18,608 nucleotides of DNA, taken from assembly GCF_050459865.1 (NCBI RefSeq), contig NZ_JBCMNM010000112.1, forward strand, positions 1 to 18,608, read 5' to 3'. Origin of the DNA: Rummeliibacillus pycnus_B (lineage in GTDB: Bacteria > Bacillota > Bacilli > Bacillales_A > Planococcaceae). Made by a program: the position numbers and the translations under genes. Every line of letters starts with the position of its first letter. The first letter of the stretch is position 1. Under the pieces are notes generated by a model. That model ran no database searches and was not told where the DNA came from. It saw only the letters and a program-made list of their open reading frames with translations. Below, piece after piece: positions 8,312 through 15,906 of the stretch.

Positions 8312-8981
8312 TTTTCTTCTTCCCTCCATTATCTAATTTCTTCTCTAACTTATTGAATAGAATGGTGAAGAAAAGAACCAAAATTAAATAATAAATACCT
8401 ACCACAAAATACGTCTCAAATGGCATATAATTTGCTGCTTGTGCAGATAGAGCATGATTAAATAACTCTGATACCGCAATATAGGCCACTAATGATGAAT
8501 CTTTTAAACCTATGATAAATTGATTGCCTAGTGCTGGAATTGCTCTTTTAAAAGCTTGGGGAAGAATAATTCGTCTCATACTTTTCATATAGGTCATACC
8601 CAGAGATCTTGCGGCTTCCATCTGTCCACGGTCAATAGATTGAATTGCCCCTCTAAAGATTTCAGCGATATAAGCTCCTGAATGTATACCTAATGCTAAA
8701 GCACCTGCTGTAAAATCTGATAATATGAAAATACTTGAAATTCCATAGTATAAAAACATTAGCTGAACAATTAATGGCATTCCTCGAATAATAAATATAT
8801 AGAAATCTGCAATTTTCCCTAACACTTTAATGTTAGAAACTTTAAAGAATGCAAAAACTAAACCTATTATCGTTGCAATTATTAATGAGACAATAGTTAA
8901 CTCTACTGTAACTAATGTCGCCTTCAAAAATTCAATAGCATGTGTTTGAAATATAGAAGTGATATTGGATATAAAATTCAA
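8286..8981 (-). CDS. Polar amino acid ABC transporter permease (HisM/GlnP-like)
   Basis: A 231-residue integral membrane subunit of about five helices. It has the family motif RGMPLIVQ (66-73) and a good EAA loop (about 122-141, EAARSLGMTYMKSMRRIILPQ) that docks onto the ATPase. The C-terminus is lysine-rich and cytoplasmic. The start codon is TTG, preceded by AGGGGGAG at about 7 bases. It probably works as a homodimer, as only one permease gene is present. It lies 48 bp downstream of the binding-protein gene and overlaps the ATPase gene. Confidence 0.93.
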   Translation of the reverse strand: MNFISNITSIFQTHAIEFLKATLVTVELTIVSLIIATIIGLVFAFFKVSNIKVLGKIADFYIFIIRGMPLIVQLMFLYYGISSIFILSDFTAGALALGIHSGAYIAEIFRGAIQSIDRGQMEAARSLGMTYMKSMRRIILPQAFKRAIPALGNQFIIGLKDSSLVAYIAVSELFNHALSAQAANYMPFETYFVVGIYYLILVLFFTILFNKLEKKLDNGGKKKNDKIEEFA

Positions 8982-9029
8982 TAATGTTCTCCCCCTACCT
9001 AGGATCTATTCAATGAAATTCATACACTT

Positions 9030-9848
9030 TTACTTTTCAAGTAAATTTACACCGAACCATTTCATACTAATTTTTTCATAGGTTCCATCTTTAACCATGG
9101 AGGCAATTGCATCATTGATTGCTTGTAACAACTCTGGATTATCTTTATTAATTGCAACCGCAATATTTTCCGTTTTAATTACTTCTCCTAAAGGTTTAAT
9201 TTTCAAACCAGATTCTTTCATTGCAGAAACCCCTACAACTCGGTCAGTAATAACTGCAGCAGTGCGTCCTGGCGGTAAGTCCTGTAAAGCATAAATATCA
9301 CTCGGGAAGTTTTTGATTTTAGTTGTATATTTTTTTGCATCTTCTACATAAGTACTCGCTTGCATTACTCCGATTGTTTTATCTTTTAAATCAGCATCTG
9401 TTTTAATCGTATTATTATTTTCAGCAATAAAGATTTGTGCGCCTGAAATATAGTAAGGATCTGAGAAATCTACTTGCTTTGCTCTTTCTTCTGTAGCTGT
9501 CATACTACCGATAATTGCATCGTATTTTTTTCCTTTTAAACCTTGCAAAATAGTTTCCCATGGATTTGTCACAGGGTTTGCTTCTAATCCGATTCTTTTT
9601 GCAATTTCAGTACCTATCTCAACATCAAATCCAACTAACTTTTCTCCTTCTTTATAGTTTAGCGGTTTCAATAATCCACTCATTGCAAAAGTTAATTTTC
9701 CATCGTTTACCAACTTTATATTTGTTGTTTTTTTGCTACCTGTTGCATTTTCCTTTTTATCAGTATTACTACCTTTTCCACATCCAACTAGCATAGAAAT
9801 CATTAAAATCCCCATTACGATCATTAACAAATTCAGTTTACTTTTCAA
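9030..9848 (-). CDS. Polar amino acid ABC transporter substrate-binding lipoprotein (PBPb, family 3)
   Basis: A 272-residue lipoprotein with signal peptide and lipobox LVGC (Cys23), then GFDVEIGTEIAKRIG and a segment ending in MTATEERAKQVDFSDPYY, the hallmark of family 3 binding proteins. The TATEERA arginine would hold the ligand carboxylate. ITD, in the second lobe, matches the place of the aspartate that usually contacts the alpha-amino group, so an alpha-amino acid or close derivative is the likely ligand. A GTG at 9857 overlaps the AAGGGGTG ribosome binding site. The TTG at 9848, 6 bases after that site, is the better start. It heads the transporter trio inside the sigma-54 operon. Confidence 0.92.
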   Translation of the reverse strand: MKSKLNLLMIVMGILMISMLVGCGKGSNTDKKENATGSKKTTNIKLVNDGKLTFAMSGLLKPLNYKEGEKLVGFDVEIGTEIAKRIGLEANPVTNPWETILQGLKGKKYDAIIGSMTATEERAKQVDFSDPYYISGAQIFIAENNNTIKTDADLKDKTIGVMQASTYVEDAKKYTTKIKNFPSDIYALQDLPPGRTAAVITDRVVGVSAMKESGLKIKPLGEVIKTENIAVAINKDNPELLQAINDAIASMVKDGTYEKISMKWFGVNLLEK

Positions 9849-9947
9849 TAAAAACACCCCTTATATTTTTATTAAACCGACATTTTATTTACTAATCACG
9901 GTGAACAATATATTAAAAAGCAATGCACATTTTTGTTTTAGGAAGAA

Positions 9948-9973
9948 GGCAATCATTATTAAAATGGATTGCC
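9948..9973. terminator. Intra-operon hairpin (weak or attenuating terminator)
   Basis: The perfect 7-bp arms GGCAATC (9948-9954) and GATTGCC (9967-9973) enclose 12 bases. On the plus strand it is followed by CTTTTTTTCT, a good tail, but no plus-strand gene ends here. On the minus strand, the direction of the operon, the stem is followed by TTCTTCC, a poor tail. I infer partial termination or an RNA-stabilising hairpin between the GcvPB-like gene and the transporter genes. No strong promoter was found in 9849-9981. Confidence 0.5.
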
Positions 9974-9981
9974 CTTTTTTT

Positions 9982-11556
9982 CTATTGATTATATACAGGA
10001 TTTAAAACTTTTTTCTGATAAAGTCTCCAAGTAATACACCATTTTTCAGGGTTGTCTAAATAATCATTTTCTACTAATTGATGAATCGTACTATTATAAG
10101 GTGCATTTTTAACTAATGTTGGATTTTCGTAGGCTTCTTTTGAAATTTCTTCAAGCGCATGAATATATTCGTCTAAATCTGATTTTGAATAGGATTCTGT
10201 AGGCTCAAGTGTAAAAGGTTGTGGAACAATATATGGATGATGACTAGTCCAATAATGTAGACCAAAATCAGTCATCCTTCTTTGTACATCTTCAGTTGTA
10301 ATTCCAGTTTCGTCCGTAAGCTTTTTCCAACTGTAACGAACTTGCTCCAATCTTTGTCCAACTACATAAGGGGCACTTGCACCTCTTATCTTTATTATTT
10401 TATGGTAAAGATAATTGTTATTTAGGACAGCTGTTTCAGCAACCTCTTTTAATCCATCCGCACCTAAAGAACGAATCCAAGCGTAGGCTCTTAAAATTGT
10501 TTGAGTTACACCATGGAACACTCTCACTTTGCCAATAGAACTTGCTAAATCAAAATTTAAAGTATAATTTTCACCATCAAATTCTACAATTGGAGCAGGT
10601 AAATACTGCTTCAATGCTTCCGTAACTCCTAATGCACCAGTTGCTGGACCCCCACACATATGAGGTGCTGCAAATGTTTTATGAAGATTAAAGAAACACA
10701 TATCGAATCCCGCTTCTTTTGCTCTAGTTATTCCTAATAAACCATTTGCATTTGCCTGATCGTAATAGCAGATTCCCCCTGCATCATGTACAATTTTTGT
10801 AAATTCTTTTATTTTTGGGTTATAGATTCCTGTATCTTCTGGATTTGCTACCACAAAGCCAGCTGTTCGTTCAGATACTACTTCTTTCAATTTTTCTAGA
10901 CTCGGGAACCCTTCTTTATCAGGATGTAATGTGATAATTTTATATCCTTTCACCGCTGCAGTAGCAGCTTGTGATGGATGTGAAAAAATAGTTGTAATGA
11001 TTTCATCACGTTGATCCCCTTCACCACGATCTTCATGATATTTTCTGACAATGGAAGCCATAGCAAATAAAGCTTGTGTTCCTCCACTTGGTTGAAAAGA
11101 AAACGCATCTAACCCAGAAATCTCACGCATACACAAATCTAAATTATGGATAATTTCTAATGTACCTTGTACCGTGCTCTCCGCTTGTAGGGGATGCAAT
11201 TCCATTATTTTTGGATTTCTAACTAACATTTCATTAATCTTAGGAATATATTTCATCGTACATGTACCTTGGCCAATCTCAACGTTAAAATCAGAGCCTA
11301 ATGTTTCTTGAGAAAGTCTTAAGTAATGTCGTAACACTCTTGCTTGACTAATTTCAGGGAGTTTTGGCTTTTCTAATCTAACCATTGATTTTGGAATTGC
11401 CGATATGCCATCGCCCACTTCATTTATTACATTCTCATTGGCTAGTGGAATCTCAACCCCCTTTTCTCCTGCTGTATGAAGCTCAAAAATAATAGGCTCA
11501 TTCCATTTAGCTTGATGAAAATCACGCACTTTTTCTTTTCGGATGATTGGTTTCAA
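9982..11556 (-). CDS. gcvPB: Divergent glycine dehydrogenase (decarboxylating) subunit 2-like PLP enzyme
   Basis: A 524-residue PLP enzyme of fold type I, the C-terminal half of the glycine decarboxylase P-protein. The Schiff-base lysine is in NLHKTF (Lys293), with NP near 238 and YYDQAN (264-269) as in the family. Several signature stretches differ from what I know of GcvPB: GQGTCTMKY for LGSCTMKY, FQPSGGTQA for QPAAGAHGE, SHPSQAATA for SAHGTNPAS, and YYDQANANG for YYDGANLNA. The subunit also has a longer N-terminus than the roughly 490-residue Bacillus GcvPB. The start is TTG, 7 bases after AAGGGGGT. It lies 22 bp after the GcvPA-like gene, and the two should form a heterotetramer. With no GcvT, GcvH or Lpd in the operon and a sigma-54 promoter, a substrate other than free glycine is plausible; this is inference. 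Automated annotation would probably still call it gcvPB. Confidence 0.85.
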   Translation of the reverse strand: MKPIIRKEKVRDFHQAKWNEPIIFELHTAGEKGVEIPLANENVINEVGDGISAIPKSMVRLEKPKLPEISQARVLRHYLRLSQETLGSDFNVEIGQGTCTMKYIPKINEMLVRNPKIMELHPLQAESTVQGTLEIIHNLDLCMREISGLDAFSFQPSGGTQALFAMASIVRKYHEDRGEGDQRDEIITTIFSHPSQAATAAVKGYKIITLHPDKEGFPSLEKLKEVVSERTAGFVVANPEDTGIYNPKIKEFTKIVHDAGGICYYDQANANGLLGITRAKEAGFDMCFFNLHKTFAAPHMCGGPATGALGVTEALKQYLPAPIVEFDGENYTLNFDLASSIGKVRVFHGVTQTILRAYAWIRSLGADGLKEVAETAVLNNNYLYHKIIKIRGASAPYVVGQRLEQVRYSWKKLTDETGITTEDVQRRMTDFGLHYWTSHHPYIVPQPFTLEPTESYSKSDLDEYIHALEEISKEAYENPTLVKNAPYNSTIHQLVENDYLDNPEKWCITWRLYQKKVLNPVYNQ

Positions 11557-11578
11557 TTTAATACCCCCTTGATGAAGA

Positions 11579-12967
11579 TTAATTATTGACTATTTCTTTT
11601 ATTGCCTTGATTAGACGATCCATATCATCTTTTGAATGTACTTCTGTAACACAGAATAACGCTGATTGTCCATATTCAGGAAAATCCTTAGAAAGATCCT
11701 TACCACCAAAAATTTTCTTTGTTAATAATTTTTCATTAATCGTTTCAACTGTTAAACCAGTATCATTAAAATCTACAATAAATTCCTTGAAAAATGGAGA
11801 TACGATTCTTGAGCCTTTTACATTATCAATTTTGTTTAGATTTTTTACTACGTATTGACTATTCTGCATAATTGTCTGACCTAATTCGTACATGCCTTCA
11901 GGACCTAGTAAGGATAAATAAACTCCTGCAGTGATTCCCCATAAAGCTGTTTGAGTTCCAACTGATTCTTTACCTTTTTCTCTTAAAGCAAAAGAAGTAC
12001 GTTCATATGCTACATCACCGAATCCATATTCTCCTTCCTTTTTCGTTGGAATAATACCAAATAATCTTGAAGGATACTCATGTATATACTTTTCTTCATC
12101 TCGAGTTGCAATAAATCCCGCTTGACCTCCACTGAAATTCATGTGCATTCCAAGTGGTTGTAAATCACCACAAACAATATCTGCCCCGTAATGACTTGGT
12201 GGTGCCAAAATACCTAAAGAAATCGGATCTACACCAACAACTATTAAGACATCAAATTCTTTTGCAATTTTGGAAATCTCATTACCTTGAGATTCAATAA
12301 AACCTAAATATGCTGGATTTTCAAAGTAAATAGCAGCAACTTCATTGGAAATTTTCTTCTTTAAGTCGTTTAAATCCATTAATCCCGTATCTTGATCAAA
12401 TGCTATAGAAGAAAATGACAATTCTGGAGAACCGTAATTTTTTATGATTTTCTCTCTTTCAGGTGCTACTGTTTTTGCTAGTAAAACTTTATTTCTTCCA
12501 GTAATTCTTGCAGTCATTCGAATTGCAGTTGCTGCTGCTTGCCCCCAGTCAAATGTCGGTACATTTACTACGTCCATATCCACAAGTTCTGCTAAAAGAC
12601 TTTGATATTCAAATAATGCTTGGAATCTACCATGATCTTCATAAGGTTCACCAGCATATGCAGTTAAAAACTCGGATCTTTGATTTACTTCATCACAAAC
12701 TGCAGGTATAAAATGTTGCCAACATCCTGCCCCTAAAAAATTCAAATATTCATTTGTACTAATATTTTTATTTAATAATCCTTCAATATGTTTTCGTAAC
12801 TCGTACTCTGTTAATGCTTTTGGAATTTTCATCTCTTCTGTGAAAAGCAGTTCTTCAGGAATGCATGAATATAATTCCTTACTAGACTCTATGCCTATTT
12901 CTTTTAGCATTTCTTCTTTCACTTCAGGTACCATGTTCGGAATGTATGGATGTACCTTTTTATTCAT
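11579..12967 (-). CDS. gcvPA: Divergent glycine dehydrogenase (decarboxylating) subunit 1-like protein
   Basis: A 462-residue protein of the usual GcvPA length, the N-terminal half of the P-protein; in the split enzyme it completes the active site but carries no PLP lysine. It keeps FLGAGCWQHFIPAV (77-90), RSEF, TAY and the late QTALWGI segment. It lacks the canonical TPYQPEISQG, which reads AGEPYEDHGRFQ (105-116) here, and the canonical ASMYDGATA is PTFDWGQAA (137-145). These loops lie near the substrate and cofactor in solved P-proteins, so the changes suggest altered specificity. The ATG has GGGAGG 7 bases upstream. The 98 bp between it and the preceding SDR gene hold no terminator, no glycine-riboswitch-like structure and no clear promoter. 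Confidence 0.87.
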   Translation of the reverse strand: MNKKVHPYIPNMVPEVKEEMLKEIGIESSKELYSCIPEELLFTEEMKIPKALTEYELRKHIEGLLNKNISTNEYLNFLGAGCWQHFIPAVCDEVNQRSEFLTAYAGEPYEDHGRFQALFEYQSLLAELVDMDVVNVPTFDWGQAAATAIRMTARITGRNKVLLAKTVAPEREKIIKNYGSPELSFSSIAFDQDTGLMDLNDLKKKISNEVAAIYFENPAYLGFIESQGNEISKIAKEFDVLIVVGVDPISLGILAPPSHYGADIVCGDLQPLGMHMNFSGGQAGFIATRDEEKYIHEYPSRLFGIIPTKKEGEYGFGDVAYERTSFALREKGKESVGTQTALWGITAGVYLSLLGPEGMYELGQTIMQNSQYVVKNLNKIDNVKGSRIVSPFFKEFIVDFNDTGLTVETINEKLLTKKIFGGKDLSKDFPEYGQSALFCVTEVHSKDDMDRLIKAIKEIVNN

Positions 12968-13065
12968 TGTATTACCTCCCTCATCGAATATAGGTATATC
13001 AAAATTTGAATCTTGACGAATTCTTAATGTTAAATTTCACAATTAATATTAGACTGTATGCCCCT

Positions 13066-13842
13066 TTAAGCTAGGCCGCCACCATCAACTATTAATTCAG
13101 TTCCTGTAATCCAACTAGATAAATCACTCGCTAAGAATAGAACTCCTTTTGCAATATCAAGAGGTGTTCCTAAACGAGATAATGGACGACCAACTGCAGA
13201 ATCTTTTAAGAAGGCATCCTCGTCTAAATTTAATTGTTTTGCTTCACCTCTTAATAATGGAGTATCTGTATCTCCTGGGCAGATACAATTCACACGAATA
13301 TTTTGTGGTCCGTGGTCAATTGCCATTGCTTTTGTCAAATTGACAACGCCTGCTTTCGCAGCACAATATGAAGCCGCTTTGTCACCACCCTTTAACCCCC
13401 AACCAGATCCAGTATTAATAATGCTTCCTCCATTGCCTTTTGCCATAATAGGAATAATGTATTTAGATAGTAGATAAACCCCTTTTAATGAGACATTAAT
13501 TACGGCATCCCAATCACTTTCTTCTAAATCAACTACCGTTTTTCTTTTGATAATTCCTGCATTATTAAAAAGAACATCAACATGGCCATACTTTTCTTTA
13601 ATCGTTTCACTTACTTCAAAACAATTTTTTGAGTTTGTTACATCACATTTCATAAATTCTGCATGGAGTCCTTCTTCTCTAAATAATTTTGCCGCACTTT
13701 CTCCATTCTTTTCATCTATATCCAGCAAAATAACCCGACTACCAATTTCAGCCATTAACTTTGCTGTTTCATAACCAATTCCGGATGCTGCACCTGTTAC
13801 AATAGCTACTTTATTATCCAACTGAAAATAATCCTTTGACAT
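13066..13842 (-). CDS. Short-chain dehydrogenase/reductase (SDR), first gene of the sigma-54 operon
   Basis: A 258-residue classical SDR. It has TGAASGIG (16-23), Asp41 after beta-2 (LLDID) pointing to NAD, NNAG (93-96), and Ser146, Tyr159 and Lys163 (YCAAK) as catalytic residues. It ends with GTELIVDGGGLA. Its N-terminal DYFQLDNKVAIVTG resembles the FabG-like and sugar/polyol dehydrogenase groups, but the substrate cannot be read from this. The ATG has TAGGAGGG 5-6 bases upstream. It is the promoter-proximal gene, with a 5' leader of only about 24 bases from the predicted sigma-54 start. In this setting it probably oxidises or reduces an intermediate of the pathway served by the GcvP-like pair. 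Confidence 0.9.
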   Translation of the reverse strand: MSKDYFQLDNKVAIVTGAASGIGYETAKLMAEIGSRVILLDIDEKNGESAAKLFREEGLHAEFMKCDVTNSKNCFEVSETIKEKYGHVDVLFNNAGIIKRKTVVDLEESDWDAVINVSLKGVYLLSKYIIPIMAKGNGGSIINTGSGWGLKGGDKAASYCAAKAGVVNLTKAMAIDHGPQNIRVNCICPGDTDTPLLRGEAKQLNLDEDAFLKDSAVGRPLSRLGTPLDIAKGVLFLASDLSSWITGTELIVDGGGLA

Positions 13843-13875
13843 ATAAACCCTCCTACATATGTTTGACTAACTATA

Positions 13876-13893
13876 AAGCAAAAAGCATGCCAA
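13876..13893 (-). promoter_or_regulatory. Sigma-54 (SigL) -24/-12 promoter
   Basis: On the minus strand the site reads TTGGCATGCTTTTTGCTT, against the consensus TGGCACN5TTGCW. The invariant GG and GC are exactly 10 bases apart, and only one base of the -24 element differs (T for C). The -12 GC is at 13878-13879, so transcription should start near 13866, some 24 bases before the ATG of the SDR gene. The divergent gene encodes a sigma-54 activator, which supports the call strongly. Confidence 0.85.
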
Positions 13894-13944
13894 CTTGTAG
13901 ATGTTAATAAATCAAATGAAAATCAAAATATACTGATTTTATTT

Positions 13945-13971
13945 TTGTCAATTCTGACAATAAATTGACAA
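13945..13971. promoter_or_regulatory. Upstream activating sequence (enhancer) for the sigma-54 activator
   Basis: Three half-sites overlap: TTGTCA (13945-13950), TGACAA (13955-13960) and ATTGACAA (13964-13971). The first and second form a perfect 6-bp inverted repeat with a 4-base centre. The first and third form a perfect 8-bp one (TTGTCAAT/ATTGACAA) with an 11-base centre. It lies 52 bp upstream of the -24 element, a suitable enhancer distance. I infer that the product of 14311-15717 binds here. Confidence 0.6.
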
Positions 13972-14109
13972 TAATTTCAATCCCTCTTAATCTATTGACT
14001 AAAGTGTTCGTCAGAGCTTTCTTCTAATGACTTCATGACCTTTTAAGCTAACAACTTTCTATCTACTGTATTTTCATCAACTAAGGAATGTATTTATTAA
14101 AATAGTTTA

Positions 14110-14138
14110 TTGTACATTTATTTTAAAAATAGTACAAT
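14110..14138 (+). promoter_or_regulatory. Predicted sigma-A promoter of the activator gene within a palindrome
   Basis: TTGTAC (14110-14115) and TACAAT (14133-14138) are spaced by 17 bases; the -10 is 5/6 and the -35 only 3/6. The two elements lie in the arms of an inverted repeat, TATTGTAC (14108-14115) and GTACAATA (14132-14139). A protein bound to this symmetry would block the promoter, so autoregulation or another repressor is possible. Confidence 0.45.
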
Positions 14139-14155
14139 ATTGTAATACACGAGAA

Positions 14156-14169
14156 TATAAACGTTCTCA
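14156..14169 (+). promoter_or_regulatory. Probable cre site (CcpA binding) in the activator leader
   Basis: The sequence TATAAACGTTCTCA matches TGWAANCGNTNWCA at all defined positions except the second (A for G). It begins about 11-12 bases downstream of the predicted transcription start of the activator gene. Repression here would lower the activator, and so the whole operon, in the presence of preferred carbon sources. Confidence 0.5.
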
Positions 14170-14310
14170 AATAGTTTTTTATTCCTTCTAATTTTCTTCT
14201 CTCTCCGAAAATGTAACCCCATCTCAGTATTCTCTTTGCATTTAAAGTTAAATTTGATTAATAGATATTCACTTGAAAACAGCTAACTCTTATTTTCTAG
14301 GGGGTACTTC

Positions 14311-15717
14311 ATGTTATTTATGTCTTCCATTACTAAGATGATTAAAGCATTTGCTGAACTATTACAAGTTGAAATTGCTTTCTTTAATAGCCAAGGTTTA
14401 CTAATAGCATCAACAGAAGAATATATTAACCAGAAAAAAAATAGAGTATATTCACCCTTTTTCAAAAAGCAATTTAAAGAAAACTTAAGTTTTGTTAATG
14501 ATCCTGGAAATATGAAGATGTGCAAAGGTTGCCATTTTCAATCTAATTGCCCTTCAAAAGCAGAAATTTTATTTAAGATGACAGAAAACGAAATTCATTT
14601 TGGTTTTTTATCATTTGTAAGTTTTTCAAACGAAGGACAAAAAAAATTAATTATTCAACAAGATTACTATAACTATTGGTTATCCTTATTAAGTGACCTC
14701 CTCATATCTTTTATAGGAAACCCCAAAAATTTAACTGTAGATTTCGCGCGAGATAAAGATAGTATTCATTATATTTTGGGGAATAATAATCAACTAAACG
14801 ATTTAAAAGAACTACTTTCAAATGTGGTAAATAGCTCCTCCTCTGTAGTTATTACTGGAGAAACTGGTACAGGGAAATCTTTATTAGCAAAGCTTATTCA
14901 TGAACAAAGTATTTTTAGAAAAGGGAAATTTGTTGAAATTAATTGCGCTAGTATTCCTGAATCATTATTTGAAAGCGAACTATTTGGTTATGAAAACGGC
15001 GCATTCACAGGAGCAAATAAAAATGGAAAGGCTGGATATTTTGAATTGGCAGATCGGGGAACTCTGTTTTTAGATGAAATTGGTGACTTACCATTGCATT
15101 TACAACCAAAACTATTAAAAATATTACAAGATGGGATGGTACAAAGATTAGGAGGAACCCATCCACAAAAAGTTAATGTTCGTATAATAGCAGCGACAAA
15201 TCAATCATTAGAAAAATTAATAAATGAAAAAAAGTTTCGAGCTGATTTATATTATAGATTGAATGTTATTCCAATCCATTTACCACCATTAAGAGAAAGA
15301 AAAGATGATCTTGAAATACTGGTACCAACATTAATTGAAAGGCTACAAGAACGCACTGGTAAGTTTATAGAATCCTGTTCAGAATCTTACTTAAAACGGT
15401 TATCGCAATATCACTGGCCCGGCAACATCCGTGAGCTTGAAAATGTTATTGAGTATAGTATGAATATGGAGAAAACCTATCAATTAACTGAATCAGCTCT
15501 TCCATTTTCTTTTAAAAATTTTGAGGATTCTAGGTTATCGACGGAAATACAATCAAATAGTTTAAAGACATTGGAAAAAGAAGGAATCATAAATGCTTTA
15601 AAAAAGTATGGATTTGATTTTGAAGGAAAAAAACTTGTTGCTGAGGAATTAGGGATTAGCATGCGAACATTATACAGAAAAATTGAAAAATACTCTATTT
15701 TTATACCATCAAGTTGA
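14311..15717 (+). CDS. Sigma-54-dependent transcriptional activator (enhancer-binding protein)
   Basis: A 468-residue cytoplasmic activator. The N-terminal 140 residues form a sensor I cannot assign, with a cysteine cluster CKGC plus C (Cys71, Cys74, Cys80) and no recognisable receiver or ACT domain. The AAA+ domain has Walker A GETGTGKS (183-190), the sigma-54 contact loop GAFTGA (230-235), Walker B LFLDEI (252-257) and the arginine-finger region FRADLYYRLN (309-318). A Fis-type HTH follows (about 424-460, VAEELGISMRTLYRKIEKY). The domain layout is like RocR, AcoR and other catabolic activators. The first ATG has AGGGGG 6 bases upstream. Transcribed divergently from the sigma-54 operon, it is almost certainly its activator, with the operon's substrate or an intermediate as the likely inducer. 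Confidence 0.92.
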   Translation: MLFMSSITKMIKAFAELLQVEIAFFNSQGLLIASTEEYINQKKNRVYSPFFKKQFKENLSFVNDPGNMKMCKGCHFQSNCPSKAEILFKMTENEIHFGFLSFVSFSNEGQKKLIIQQDYYNYWLSLLSDLLISFIGNPKNLTVDFARDKDSIHYILGNNNQLNDLKELLSNVVNSSSSVVITGETGTGKSLLAKLIHEQSIFRKGKFVEINCASIPESLFESELFGYENGAFTGANKNGKAGYFELADRGTLFLDEIGDLPLHLQPKLLKILQDGMVQRLGGTHPQKVNVRIIAATNQSLEKLINEKKFRADLYYRLNVIPIHLPPLRERKDDLEILVPTLIERLQERTGKFIESCSESYLKRLSQYHWPGNIRELENVIEYSMNMEKTYQLTESALPFSFKNFEDSRLSTEIQSNSLKTLEKEGIINALKKYGFDFEGKKLVAEELGISMRTLYRKIEKYSIFIPSS

Positions 15718-15748
15718 ATTTTCTTTCGTAGGTCAAAGAAGTTAAAAA

Positions 15749-15780
15749 CCCCTCCATTGCATAAGAATGCAACAGAGGGG
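15749..15780. terminator. Terminator between convergent activator and kinase genes
   Basis: The arms CCCCTC (15749-15754) and GAGGGG (15775-15780) enclose an inner ATTGCAT/ATGCAA pairing, giving a long, nearly continuous stem. On the minus strand it is followed by TTTTTAACTT, so it ends the kinase transcript well. On the plus strand the tail is weak (TATGTAATTC) but the stem may still stop transcription from the activator gene. A smaller hairpin (TCCTAC/GTAGGGA, 15812-15830) lies in the same gap. Confidence 0.7.
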
Positions 15781-15906
15781 TATGTAATTCAATACTTTTC
15801 AGCATGTAGTATCCTACCGTTCAGTAGGGAAATCAAGAAGTCAAAACTTTCGTTCACTCAAAATACCTATTAATATAGTATAATGTAAAATTTTAAAAAA
15901 ACTCAT

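Larger units (their letters stand above)
13894..14310. other. Divergent regulatory region between the operon and its activator gene
   Basis: This 417-bp gene-free stretch holds an inverted repeat (13945-13971), a weaker TTGAC/GTCAG pair (13995-13999, 14010-14014), a palindrome overlapping a predicted sigma-A promoter (14108-14139) and a cre site (14156-14169). The remaining part, about 14170-14290, is pyrimidine-rich on the plus strand and shows nothing I can name. I found no ORF or RNA gene in it. Confidence 0.6.

Noticed and set aside
7638..8391. Plus-strand ORFs over the ABC ATPase gene
   Set aside because: Shadows of the conserved ATPase and permease genes, with no family resemblance or translation signals.
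12968..13065. Possible glycine riboswitch before the GcvPA-like gene
   Set aside because: The gap is only 98 bp and shows no tandem aptamer-like helices or expression-platform terminator.
14283..14525. Minus-strand 80-codon ORF over the activator 5' end
   Set aside because: Antisense shadow of the conserved activator gene, with no ribosome binding site.
15812..15830. Hairpin TCCTAC/GTAGGGA as a separate terminator
   Set aside because: Short stem without a T tract; the stronger hairpin at 15749-15780 explains termination.
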